From Giesbergeria sp. (lineage in GTDB: Bacteria; Pseudomonadota; Gammaproteobacteria; Burkholderiales; Burkholderiaceae_C): a stretch of 5,984 nt of DNA. Below the pieces are notes generated by a model that worked only from the letters and a program-made list of their open reading frames with translations, had not been told where the DNA came from and did not search any database. The position numbers were made by a program, and so were the translations under genes. Of the stretch, positions 1 to 5,598 are shown piece by piece. The stretch lies in NCBI GenBank assembly GCA_030690515.1, contig JAUYGP010000519.1, forward strand, positions 1 through 5,984. The letters are read 5' to 3'. The first letter of the stretch is position 1. Every line of letters begins with the position of its first letter.

Positions 1-1070
1 AGGAACAAAAAGACGATCAGCACCGTGAGCGCCGCGCCTTCAATCAACGTCTCGCGCACGTTTTCCACCGCCACGCGAATCGGACGTGCGCTGTCGCCTA
101 TGGTCTCCAGCCGCACCCCGGTGGGCAGCTCGGCGCGCAGCGTTTCCACCGCCGCTTTCAGGCCATCGGTCACCGCGATGGTGTTCTCGTCCTGCGCCTT
201 CTGCACCTGCAGCAGCAGCGTGCGCTGGCCGTTGTAGAGCGCCAGGCTCTCCACTTCTTGCGGGCCGTCCTGTACGCGGGCGATCTGCTCCACACGCACT
301 GGTGCGCCGTTCTTGCGGGCGACGATGATGCGGCCAAAGTCCTCGGGGCGCTGCATGCGGGCGTCGATCTGCACCACGCGGTCCTGGTCGAGCGAACGGA
401 TGGCACCCAGCGGCAGGTCCTGGTTTTCGTTGCGCACGGCCTGCGCAACCTGTTCGGGCGTGATGCCAAAGGCTTCGAGCGCCTGCGGGTCGAGGTAAAT
501 GTTGATCTCGCGCCGGGTGGCGCCCACCAGTGTCACAGCGCCTACGCCGCGCACGTTTTCAAGGCGTTTTTTCAGCGTCTGGTCGGCCCAGGTGGTCAGC
601 TCCACCGCACTCTGGCGGGTGGCCTCGTCGCCATCGGGCAGCACGGCCAGCGACCATACCGGACGGCTGGCCGGGTCAAAGCGCAACACGCGCGGTTCTT
701 TGACCTCGGTGCGCAGCTGGGTGCGGATGGTTGCCACCTTTTCGCGCACGTCTTCGGCGGCCTTGCGGCCGTCGATGTGCAATTGGAACTCGATGATGAC
801 GACCGCCGAGCCCTCATAGCTGCGCGAGGTCAGGGCGTTGATGCCCGCGATGGAGTTGACGCCTTCCTCGATCTTCTTGGTGACCTCGCTCTCCACGATC
901 TCGGGCGAGGCACCGGGGTAGTCGGCCGTGACCACCACCACCGGAAAGTCGATCTCCGGGAACTGGTCCACCTTCAGGCGCTGGTACGAGAACACGCCCA
1001 GCACCACAAAGGCCAGCATGACCATGGTGGCGAACACCGGATTTTTCAGACTGACCTTGGTAAACCACAT
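1..1070 (-). CDS. RND-family efflux pump inner-membrane permease (HAE1/AcrB-like), N-terminal part, cut at the window edge
   Basis: This is the proton-driven pump subunit of a tripartite efflux complex; it captures substrates in the periplasm or inner membrane and passes them to an outer-membrane channel. The visible 356 residues start MWFTKVSLKNPVF. A first transmembrane helix spans about residues 11-29, followed by the family signature DQFPEIDFPVVVV (35-47) and YPGASPEIVESEVTKKIEE (51-69). The large periplasmic porter region follows (residues ~45-335), and a second membrane helix begins near 342 (ALTVLIVFLF). Full-length relatives have about 1,000-1,050 residues, so about two-thirds lies beyond position 1. 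The ATG at 1070 is preceded by AGGA at 1080-1083, nine bases upstream. It begins 18 bases after the adaptor gene stops and should be co-transcribed with it. HAE1 style, not heavy-metal CzcA, is judged from the N-terminal signature; substrates cannot be told from this part. Confidence 0.95.
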   Translation of the reverse strand, partial: MWFTKVSLKNPVFATMVMLAFVVLGVFSYQRLKVDQFPEIDFPVVVVTADYPGASPEIVESEVTKKIEEGVNSIAGINALTSRSYEGSAVVIIEFQLHIDGRKAAEDVREKVATIRTQLRTEVKEPRVLRFDPASRPVWSLAVLPDGDEATRQSAVELTTWADQTLKKRLENVRGVGAVTLVGATRREINIYLDPQALEAFGITPEQVAQAVRNENQDLPLGAIRSLDQDRVVQIDARMQRPEDFGRIIVARKNGAPVRVEQIARVQDGPQEVESLALYNGQRTLLLQVQKAQDENTIAVTDGLKAAVETLRAELPTGVRLETIGDSARPIRVAVENVRETLIEGAALTVLIVFLF

Positions 1071-1088
1071 GGTGTGTCGTCCTGGAGG

Positions 1089-2270
1089 TCAGGGTTTGGC
1101 GGCAGCGGGCGTGCTGGCCGCAGCGGCGGGTGCGGCCTGGCTGCCCGGCAGGCGTAGCACCGTGCCCTCGGGCAGGGTGCCCACGCGCCCGGCCAGCACC
1201 AGCGTGCCCTCGGGCACGCCTTCAATGGCCACCACGGTCTGGTTGTCTACCTGCACGCGTTGACCTGTCTGTACGTTGCGGTGTGCGACGCGACCGTTGT
1301 CGGCCACCTGCACGTAGGGCAGGGGCTTGTCGGTGCGTACGGCATCGAGTGGTACGGTCAGCCGCTCGGCACGGCCCACGGCCAGAGTGCCCTGCACAAA
1401 CAGACCCTGGCGCAGCGCGGCCATGGGTTGGCTGTTGTCGATGGCCAGGTACACCGGCACCGATCGGCTTCCCGCCTGGGCACTGGGGTTGATGCGCACC
1501 ACGGTGGCCTCCAGCGGGTCGCTGCGGCCTTCTACCCGCAAAGTGGCCTTTTGCCCCAGGCGCACGGCCACGGAGTCGGCGGGCCCCATCAGGGCTTCCA
1601 GCTCCAGGCTCGACAGATCCACCACCTCCAGAATGCGGGCCTCCACGGCCACACGTTCACCGTTCTGGGCCAGGCGCTGGGCCACCTGCCCGTTGATGGG
1701 GCTGCGCAGCACCGTGTCGGCTACGGCCTTGCGCGCCACATCGGCGGCGGCTTGCGCTGCCTGGTACGAAGCCTGGGCCCCCTGCAGGCTGGCCTTCGAC
1801 GTATCGAGCGCGGTGGGCGAGATGAAACCCTGGTCCACCAGGGCACGGTTATTGGCAAACTGCCGCTGGCTGATGTCCACCTGCGTGCGGGCCGCATCGG
1901 CCTGTTGCTGGGCCTGGCGCAAGCGGGCGTTCGATTCGGTGGGGTCGGTGCGGGCCACTTCCTGGCCTGCACGCACGGTATCGCCCTCGCGCAGCGTCAA
2001 ACCCTGCAGTTCACCGGCCACACGGGCCTTGATGGTGGCCGTCTGCACGGCGCGCAAGCTGCCCGAGAGAGGAATGTCGAGCGACAGGTTCTGCCTGCGC
2101 ACCGGGCTGACTTCTTCGGGGGCAATGTCCATCACCACCTGGCGGGTGGTGGCGGTGGACTCGGCCAGCGCCGTCTGCTTCGCCTGGCGAGCAGAAATGG
2201 CGCGCAAGGCGCCGCCCGCGACCAGCACGATGATGATGGCGGCGGCCATCCAGGGGATCCAGCGTTTCAT
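1089..2270 (-). CDS. RND efflux system periplasmic adaptor subunit (membrane fusion protein)
   Basis: This 393-residue protein is the periplasmic adaptor that couples the RND pump to an outer-membrane channel. A short positively charged start (MKRW) and one hydrophobic segment (~7-24) act as an uncleaved anchor or signal peptide; there is no lipobox cysteine, unlike lipoprotein AcrA/MexA. Domains in order: first half of the lipoyl/barrel-sandwich fold (~75-108, with VAGELQGLTLREGDTVRAGQ), an Ala/Gln-rich alpha-helical hairpin (~110-185), the second lipoyl half (VLRSPINGQVAQRLAQNGE, 187-205), a beta-barrel (~215-300) and a membrane-proximal domain (~300-373). The tail (378-393) is a low-complexity Ala/Pro stretch. 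The ATG at 2270 lies 8 bases after the TetR stop; no clear ribosome-binding site is seen, so translational coupling to the repressor gene is likely. Length and domain order are normal for the family; the specific pump subtype is not assignable. Confidence 0.95.
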   Translation of the reverse strand: MKRWIPWMAAAIIIVLVAGGALRAISARQAKQTALAESTATTRQVVMDIAPEEVSPVRRQNLSLDIPLSGSLRAVQTATIKARVAGELQGLTLREGDTVRAGQEVARTDPTESNARLRQAQQQADAARTQVDISQRQFANNRALVDQGFISPTALDTSKASLQGAQASYQAAQAAADVARKAVADTVLRSPINGQVAQRLAQNGERVAVEARILEVVDLSSLELEALMGPADSVAVRLGQKATLRVEGRSDPLEATVVRINPSAQAGSRSVPVYLAIDNSQPMAALRQGLFVQGTLAVGRAERLTVPLDAVRTDKPLPYVQVADNGRVAHRNVQTGQRVQVDNQTVVAIEGVPEGTLVLAGRVGTLPEGTVLRLPGSQAAPAAAASTPAAAKP

Positions 2271-2278
2271 AGTGAGAA

Positions 2279-2956
2279 TCAGGCAGAAGGGGAGGGAGTG
2301 GACTCGGTGCGGGCCAGCAGGCCGTAGAGCAGGCTGTCGGCCTGGCTGTGGATATAGGCCTGGGGATCAAAAGCCACGGCATCGGGCACGCAGGCGCCAA
2401 TGGAGTGCTTCCAGAGCATCAGAAAGATCATGGGCGCCAGCACGGCATAGACGGCGTAGTCCAGGTTGATGGCCCGGAACTCGCCCCGCGTGATGCCACG
2501 TTGCAGCACGCGGCGGATCAACTGCTGGCCGGGCTCGATCACTTCACGCTGGTAGAACAGGGTGAGTTCGGGAAAGTTACCGGCCTCGCTGAGCATGAGC
2601 TTGGTGATGCCCGAGGCCCGCGTGGAGCCGATGTTTTCCCACCAGGTGATGTAGCTGTAGCGCAGCATGTCGGCCGTGCTGCCCTGGAACTGTGCCAGTT
2701 CCTGCTCCCATTCGCCAAACCGGCCCACGATGCTTTCGCGCACCACGGCTTTGAACAGCTCTTCCTTGCTGGGGAAGTACAGAAACAGCGTGCCCTTGGA
2801 CACCCCGGCGCGCGCGGCCACTTCGTCTACCTTGGTGGCGGCATAACCCTTTTCCACGAACAGGGCAAGCGCGGCCTCCAGTAGCTCGCCGGGGCGGGCT
2901 TCCTTGCGGCGCTCGCGCTTGGGCGCAGGTGGGGTGGTCGGGGCGGAGGTGGGCAC
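2279..2956 (-). CDS. TetR/AcrR-family repressor of the efflux operon
   Basis: A DNA-binding repressor of 225 residues counted from the GTG at 2956. The N-terminal domain (~22-68) holds the TetR helix-turn-helix: ELLEAALALFVEKGYAATKV, then VDEVAARAGVSKGTLFLYFP (43-62) and SKEELFKAVV. The rest (~75-215) is a helical ligand-binding and dimerisation domain with several aromatics (YSYITWWENIG; MIFLMLWKHS), as expected for a hydrophobic-drug sensor. A longer reading from a TTG at 3013 (244 residues) is possible, but that TTG is the start of a -35 box and the added 19 codons run through the -10 box and operator. I therefore prefer the GTG, which gives a typical short Pro/Thr/Lys/Arg-rich leader (MPTSAPTTPPAPKRERRK). 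No Shine-Dalgarno is visible before the GTG; the leader is A/T-rich (AGTAAATAAATAC). It is first in the operon with the adaptor and pump genes and is probably self-repressed. Family confident; inducer unknown. Confidence 0.93.
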   Translation of the reverse strand: MPTSAPTTPPAPKRERRKEARPGELLEAALALFVEKGYAATKVDEVAARAGVSKGTLFLYFPSKEELFKAVVRESIVGRFGEWEQELAQFQGSTADMLRYSYITWWENIGSTRASGITKLMLSEAGNFPELTLFYQREVIEPGQQLIRRVLQRGITRGEFRAINLDYAVYAVLAPMIFLMLWKHSIGACVPDAVAFDPQAYIHSQADSLLYGLLARTESTPSPSA

Positions 2957-2964
2957 GTATTTAT

Positions 2965-2986
2965 TTACTGACTGACTGGTTAGTAA
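2965..2986. promoter_or_regulatory. Candidate TetR-family operator: 22-base imperfect palindrome
   Basis: Arms TTACTGAC (2965-2972) and GTTAGTAA (2979-2986) match as an inverted repeat at 7 of 8 positions, with the six-base centre TGACTG. The left side also contains ACTG three times in tandem (2967-2978). The palindrome covers the last bases of the -10 box and the predicted transcription start, so a bound TetR dimer would block RNA polymerase. Size and position suit autoregulation by the adjacent repressor. Binding is inferred, not shown. Confidence 0.68.
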
Positions 2987-3013
2987 TGTAGCAAAACCGC
3001 CCATGGGGGTCAA
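2985..3013 (-). promoter_or_regulatory. Sigma70-type promoter of the tetR-adaptor-RND operon
   Basis: Read on the minus strand, TTGACC (3013-3008, five of six matches to TTGACA) is followed by exactly 17 bases and then TACATT (2990-2985, four of six matches to TATAAT). Transcription would be expected to start around 2977-2979, giving a leader of about 20 bases before the GTG at 2956. The local drop in GC against the surrounding coding DNA supports a promoter. The match is by eye; no start site has been mapped. Confidence 0.72.
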
Positions 3014-3078
3014 TCCAGCTGTAGGCAGGTAATAGCCCCATTGCAGGCATGTCGAGAGAAATGTTTACGATTTGCCCT

Positions 3079-3095
3079 CGGCACGCACTGTGCCG
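3079..3095. repeat. Short perfect inverted repeat in the divergent intergenic region
   Basis: CGGCAC (3079-3084) and GTGCCG (3090-3095) are perfect inverted copies around the five-base centre GCACT. It lies 22 bases before the FmdE-like gene, inside the 104-base gap between the two divergent transcription units. It could be an operator or a leader hairpin; nothing in the window names a regulator for it. The rest of the gap (3014-3078) shows only a weak plus-strand -10-like TACGAT at 3066-3071 with no good -35 partner. Confidence 0.35.
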
Positions 3096-3117
3096 CCAAC
3101 ACGAATGAGAAGGCGCC

Positions 3118-3765
3118 ATGACAGTCGAACTGCGAGACCAGGAATTCCCGGCGTTCTACGCCGAGGCGCCCGTTGTGACGGTGTATGACCCGCTGGCCCG
3201 GTTTCTGGGCGCCGCACGCCAGGGCCTGATCGAATACCGCTATGCCGACGTGGTGCGCCTTGCAGGCCACTCGTGCCCCACCGTGGCGGGCGCCTACCTG
3301 ATGGCCCTGCATGGCCTGCGCGCACTCTATGGCACCGAGACGCCTGTGCGCGGCGATGTGGAAGTCTTCATGCGCGATGCGCCGGGCAGTGGCGTGACAG
3401 GTGTCATCGCCTCGGTCGTGCAGCTGGTCACGGGTGCCGCCGGGGAAACAGGGTTTCCGGGTGCGGGCAAGCGGGCCCTTTTTGCACGCAAGAACCTGCT
3501 GGCCTTTGGCGCCGACGTGGACGGCGTTCTGGGCATGCGCCGCCGCGATACGGGCAAAGCCGTCATGGTGCATTTCGACAACGCGGTCGTGCCCTGGCCG
3601 GACGCGATGCCGCCGTTGATGGCCAAGGCGTTCTCCGAGCAGGCCAGCAGCGACGAACTGGAGCAGTTTGCCCGCCTGTGGCAGGAGAGGGTGCGGTGCA
3701 TGCTGGTGGACCATGCCGACAACCCTGCCCTGGTGCGTGTCACCGAATGGCATCCCGCCCTGTGA
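3118..3765 (+). CDS. FmdE-like domain protein of unknown function
   Basis: A 215-residue soluble protein with no signal peptide or membrane segment. The recognisable part is AGHSCPTVAGAYLMALHGLR (49-68), which matches the GH-x-CP...G motif of the FmdE family (named after an accessory gene beside molybdenum formylmethanofuran dehydrogenase), with His51 and Cys53 as likely metal ligands. Next come VEVFMRD (81-87), VVQLVTGAAGETGFPG (100-115) and a basic KRALFARKNLLAFG (118-131), which follow the FmdE order of an acidic strand, a V-L-T-G turn and a lysine-rich strand. The cysteines that family members often have before the V-L-T-G turn are absent; the only other cysteine is Cys194. The ATG has GAGAAGG at 3107-3113 in front of it. 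msrA starts 30 bases downstream, so the two are probably co-transcribed. Family assignment rests on recalled motifs; no reaction is claimed. Confidence 0.75.
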   Translation: MTVELRDQEFPAFYAEAPVVTVYDPLARFLGAARQGLIEYRYADVVRLAGHSCPTVAGAYLMALHGLRALYGTETPVRGDVEVFMRDAPGSGVTGVIASVVQLVTGAAGETGFPGAGKRALFARKNLLAFGADVDGVLGMRRRDTGKAVMVHFDNAVVPWPDAMPPLMAKAFSEQASSDELEQFARLWQERVRCMLVDHADNPALVRVTEWHPAL

Positions 3766-3795
3766 AACCCACCCTATCGCAAGGAAACTGACGCC

Positions 3796-4368
3796 ATGGA
3801 TATCGCAAGCAATCAACCCGGCCCCGCCACTGCGGCGAAAGAATCCGTCATCACGCTGGGCGGTGGGTGCTTTTGGTGTACCGAAGCCGTGTTTGACAGC
3901 GTGCGCGGCATCACCGACGTGGAAAGCGGCTACTGCAACGGCCACGTGGAGCGCCCCCGGTACGAGCAGGTGTGCACCGGCAGCACCGGCCACGCCGAGG
4001 TGGTGCGGCTGCGGTTTGACCCCGCCACCATCTCGGTGCGCGAGATTCTGGAAATTTTCTTCGCCACGCACGATCCCACCACGCTCAACCGCCAGGGCAA
4101 CGACGTGGGCACCCAGTACCGCAGCGGCATCTACTTCGAAGACCCCGCGCACCGCCAGGTGGCCGAAGACATGCTGCGCGAAATGTCGCAAGACAAGCTG
4201 TTTGGCGCCCCCCTCACCACCGAGGTGCAGCCCCTGCAGAACTACTGGCCGGCCGAGGACTACCACCAGGACTATTACGCCCGCAACCCGTCACAGGGTT
4301 ATTGCGCGTATGTGGTCGGCCCCAAGGTGGTCAAGTTTCGCCAGACCTTTGCGCGCTTCCTCAAATAG
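3796..4368 (+). CDS. msrA: Peptide-methionine (S)-S-oxide reductase MsrA
   Basis: MsrA reduces the S-epimer of methionine sulfoxide, free or in proteins, back to methionine, repairing oxidative damage with electrons from thioredoxin. The 190-residue product has the diagnostic GGGCFWCTEAVF (22-33) with catalytic Cys25, the GSTGHAEVV block (62-70) with the acid Glu67, and NDVGTQYRSGIYF (102-114) with the Asp and Tyr that hold the substrate oxygen. NPSQGYC near the C-terminus ends in the resolving Cys170. There is no signal peptide, so it is cytoplasmic and single-domain (no MsrB fusion). The usual G-Y-x-G-G segment reads GYCNGHVERPRYEQVC (45-60), adding Cys47, a modest variant. AAGGAA at 3781-3786 sits nine bases before the ATG. 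It follows the FmdE-like gene by 30 bases on the same strand. Confidence 0.97.
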   Translation: MDIASNQPGPATAAKESVITLGGGCFWCTEAVFDSVRGITDVESGYCNGHVERPRYEQVCTGSTGHAEVVRLRFDPATISVREILEIFFATHDPTTLNRQGNDVGTQYRSGIYFEDPAHRQVAEDMLREMSQDKLFGAPLTTEVQPLQNYWPAEDYHQDYYARNPSQGYCAYVVGPKVVKFRQTFARFLK

Positions 4369-4381
4369 CCGCTGACGGCTG
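4366..4381 (+). terminator. Weak hairpin at the msrA stop codon; doubtful terminator
   Basis: AGCCG (4367-4371) and CGGCT (4376-4380) form a perfect five-pair stem with the loop CTGA, extendable by one U-G pair, starting inside the msrA TAG stop. No run of T follows (the next bases are GCAGGGGCAG), so intrinsic termination would be inefficient. Readthrough from msrA into the regulator gene is possible. Confidence 0.25.
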
Positions 4382-4398
4382 CAGGGGCAGGGCATAAT
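4372..4398 (+). promoter_or_regulatory. Possible promoter of the Fur-family/ABC operon
   Basis: CATAAT (4393-4398) matches TATAAT at five of six positions. The best upstream partner is CTGACG (4372-4377, four of six), but the spacing is only 15 bases, so the -35 is uncertain. The -10 lies in the left arm of the palindrome at 4394-4416, the arrangement expected for repression by a bound regulator. Confidence 0.4.
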
Positions 4399-4435
4399 GC
4401 AACCAGATTGCGTTATTGTCCCGCCAGCCCCTGCA
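4380..4435. repeat. Perfect 9-base inverted repeat enclosing the candidate operator
   Basis: TGCAGGGGC (4380-4388) and GCCCCTGCA (4427-4435) are perfect reverse complements 38 bases apart, and the operator-like palindrome lies between them almost concentrically. In RNA the two could stack into one long nested hairpin: nine GC-rich outer pairs, an asymmetric internal loop, then nine inner pairs with one U-G wobble and a five-base loop. The right arm ends on the A of the ATG at 4435, so the structure could limit translation of any transcript that reads through from msrA. Confidence 0.55.
4394..4416. promoter_or_regulatory. Candidate Zur/Fur-type operator: 23-base inverted repeat
   Basis: ATAATGCAA (4394-4402) and TTGCGTTAT (4408-4416) are inverted copies at 8 of 9 positions around the five-base centre CCAGA. 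The odd length, A/T-rich outer arms and GCAA/TTGC cores suit the sites bound by dimers of Fur-superfamily regulators. It overlaps the best -10 candidate and lies 18 bases before the preferred start of the Fur-family gene, so self-repression of that operon is the natural reading. The assignment to Zur rather than Fur comes from the protein and its neighbours. Confidence 0.6.
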
Positions 4436-4911
4436 TGTCCACCCCATCCATTCCATTCACCGCTTCCCCCTCCTGGCCCTTGCCGCCCGGTATGCGCGCC
4501 ACCCGCGCTACCCGGGCTTTGGGCGCGCTGTACCAGGCGCAGCCCCAGGCCACGCTGAGCGTGCCCGAGGTGGCTGTGGCCCTGGACGCGGCCGGTGTGC
4601 AGGTCAACCGCGTCACGGTGTACCGCCTGCTCGACCGCTTTGCTGCGGCCGGCCTGCTGCAGCGCCAGATCGACGGCGCCCGGGTGACCCGCTTTGCACT
4701 GGCCACGCAGGGATACGACGGCGCCGCCCCGCGTTTTGAGTGCGGCGGCTGCCACCGCCAGTTTCGGCTGGCCCAGGGCTCGGCCCGCATGCAGGCGGCC
4801 CTGCGCCCCTTGCTGCGCACGCTGGCCCAGGCCGGGCACGAGAACCTGGCCGTCGATATTGCCGTGCACGGCCTGTGCGCGGGCTGCGCCCACCCCGAGG
4901 GCGCTGCATGA
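4435..4911 (+). CDS. Fur-superfamily metalloregulator, probably Zur-like
   Basis: A 158-residue repressor that should sense a metal (most likely zinc) and bind the palindrome just upstream. Counting from the ATG at 4435, the winged-helix domain covers about 21-92, with VNRVTVYRLLDRFAAAGLL (58-76) as the recognition helix typical of Fur proteins. The C-terminal domain has two paired cysteine motifs, ECGGC (102-106) and HGLCAGC (145-151), matching the four-Cys structural zinc site; the HGLC-A-x-C form is notably Zur-like. The His-rich stretch that normally precedes the first CxxC is missing: residues 84-102 contain no His or Cys. The start is uncertain: neither ATG 4435 nor ATG 4492 (139 residues, beginning MRATRATRALG) has a clear ribosome-binding site, and an upstream TTG at 4408 falls inside the palindrome. 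The stop overlaps the ATPase start as ATGA, so the two are translationally coupled. Confidence 0.85.
   Translation: MSTPSIPFTASPSWPLPPGMRATRATRALGALYQAQPQATLSVPEVAVALDAAGVQVNRVTVYRLLDRFAAAGLLQRQIDGARVTRFALATQGYDGAAPRFECGGCHRQFRLAQGSARMQAALRPLLRTLAQAGHENLAVDIAVHGLCAGCAHPEGAA
4897..4901 (+). promoter_or_regulatory. Ribosome-binding site fixing the ATPase start
   Basis: GAGGG lies six bases before the ATG at 4908, inside the last codons of the Fur-family gene. It supports this ATG over readings that extend the frame upstream to about 4740, which would only re-read the regulator gene in another frame. Confidence 0.6.
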
Positions 4912-5579
4912 TCCGCACCCGGGGCCTGGCCCATGCCTACCCTGGCGCGGCCCTGCGGCGCTTTCCGGATGTGGATGTGCGCCAGGGCGGCACGCTGCTG
5001 GTGCGCGGGCGCTCGGGCAGCGGCAAATCCACCTGGTTGTCGCTGGTGGCCGGGTTGCGCGGTACGGCCACGGGTGACCTGTTTGTGGCGGGCCTGCAGA
5101 TTGGCACGCAGCGCGGTGCCGAAATCGACGCCTGGCGGGCCCGCAGCATCGGTTTTTTGCCGCAAAAACTGCACCTGAGCAGCGCACTCAGCGTGGCCGA
5201 CAACCTGGCGCTGGCCTACTTTGCCGCAGGAAAGCCACGCGACGATGCCGCCATTGCCCGCGCACTGGAGCAGCTGGGCGTGGCCGACCTTGCCGCGCGC
5301 AAGCCGCACCAGCTCTCGGGCGGGCAGGCGCAGCGCGTGGCACTGGCGCGGGCCGTGCTGCTGGCGCCCGAGGTGCTGCTGGCCGACGAGCCCACCGCCA
5401 GCCTGGACGACGAAGCCGCCGCCTGTGCACTGGCCCTGCTGCAAAGCAGCGCCGCCGCCTGCGACGCCACCCTGGTGATCGCCACGCACGACCAGCGCGT
5501 GGTGCAGGCCCTGGCGGGTGCCGTGGTGCTGGATTTGAATGAAATCAGCCTCCAGGGCAATACAGACAAGCGCGAGTAG
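4908..5579 (+). CDS. ABC transporter ATP-binding protein (LolD/MacB-type), probable zinc-linked system
   Basis: This 223-residue cytoplasmic ATPase would power the permease encoded directly downstream. All nucleotide-binding motifs are present: Walker A GRSGSGKST (34-42), Q-loop Gln86 (FLPQK), ABC signature LSGGQAQRVALARA (136-149), Walker B VLLADEP (156-162) with Glu161, D-loop SLDD (165-168) and switch His194 (IATHD). Sequence style and the FtsX-like partner place it with the LolD/FtsE/MacB group rather than with ZnuC. The gene overlaps the Fur-family gene by four bases (ATGA). The last 13 residues (NEISLQGNTDKRE, 211-223) do not look like a normal ATPase end and appear to be encoded by a palindromic repeat that runs on into the permease start. 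Its role in zinc transport is inferred from the regulator and the permease type, not from the ATPase itself. Confidence 0.93.
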   Translation: MIRTRGLAHAYPGAALRRFPDVDVRQGGTLLVRGRSGSGKSTWLSLVAGLRGTATGDLFVAGLQIGTQRGAEIDAWRARSIGFLPQKLHLSSALSVADNLALAYFAAGKPRDDAAIARALEQLGVADLAARKPHQLSGGQAQRVALARAVLLAPEVLLADEPTASLDDEAAACALALLQSSAAACDATLVIATHDQRVVQALAGAVVLDLNEISLQGNTDKRE

Positions 5580-5598
5580 CTATGAAACAAATAGCATA
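5535..5598. repeat. Degenerate palindromic intergenic-type repeat at the ATPase/permease junction
   Basis: The stretch is lower in GC than its flanks and resembles a dispersed element I recall from Comamonadaceae intergenic DNA, with marks such as GAAATCAGCCTCCAG (5541-5555), GACAAGCGCGAGTAGCTATG (5565-5584) and a closing AAATAGCAT (5589-5597). Internal symmetry is partial: AGCCTCCAGGGC (5547-5558) against GCGCGAGTAGCT (5570-5581) pairs at only 7 of 12 positions, and GCTAT (5579-5583) pairs with ATAGC (5591-5595) over seven bases. Only one copy is in this window, so its dispersed nature is recollection, not observation. Confidence 0.5.

Noticed and set aside
258..1157. 299-codon plus-strand open frame opposite the RND pump gene
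   Set aside because: The minus strand gives an unmistakable RND protein; the frame's His/Gly/Val-rich product looks like an antisense shadow. The same holds for plus-strand frames at 1260-2327 and 1327-2469 opposite the adaptor gene.
3010..4266. 418-codon open frame on the minus strand across the FmdE-like and msrA genes
   Set aside because: It is antisense to two well-supported genes, its protein is His/Gly/Ala-rich without a recognisable domain, and long shadow frames are common in DNA this GC-rich.
4366..4381. Strong intrinsic terminator after msrA
   Set aside because: The stem has only five or six pairs and no T run follows; kept as a low-confidence hairpin only.
4408..4434. TTG at 4408 as start of the Fur-family gene
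   Set aside because: It lies in the right arm of the operator-like palindrome and downstream of a -10 box by only about ten bases, and adds nine residues that do not fit the family.
4740..4907. Upstream extension of the ATPase by 56 codons
   Set aside because: It would re-read the end of the Fur-family gene in another frame as Pro/Arg/Gly-rich sequence; the ATG at 4908 has GAGGG six bases upstream and a normal ATPase N-terminus.
4413..5489. 358-codon minus-strand open frame opposite the Fur-family and ATPase genes
   Set aside because: The plus-strand genes carry clear catalytic motifs; this frame is low-complexity Arg/Ala/Gly and has no domain.
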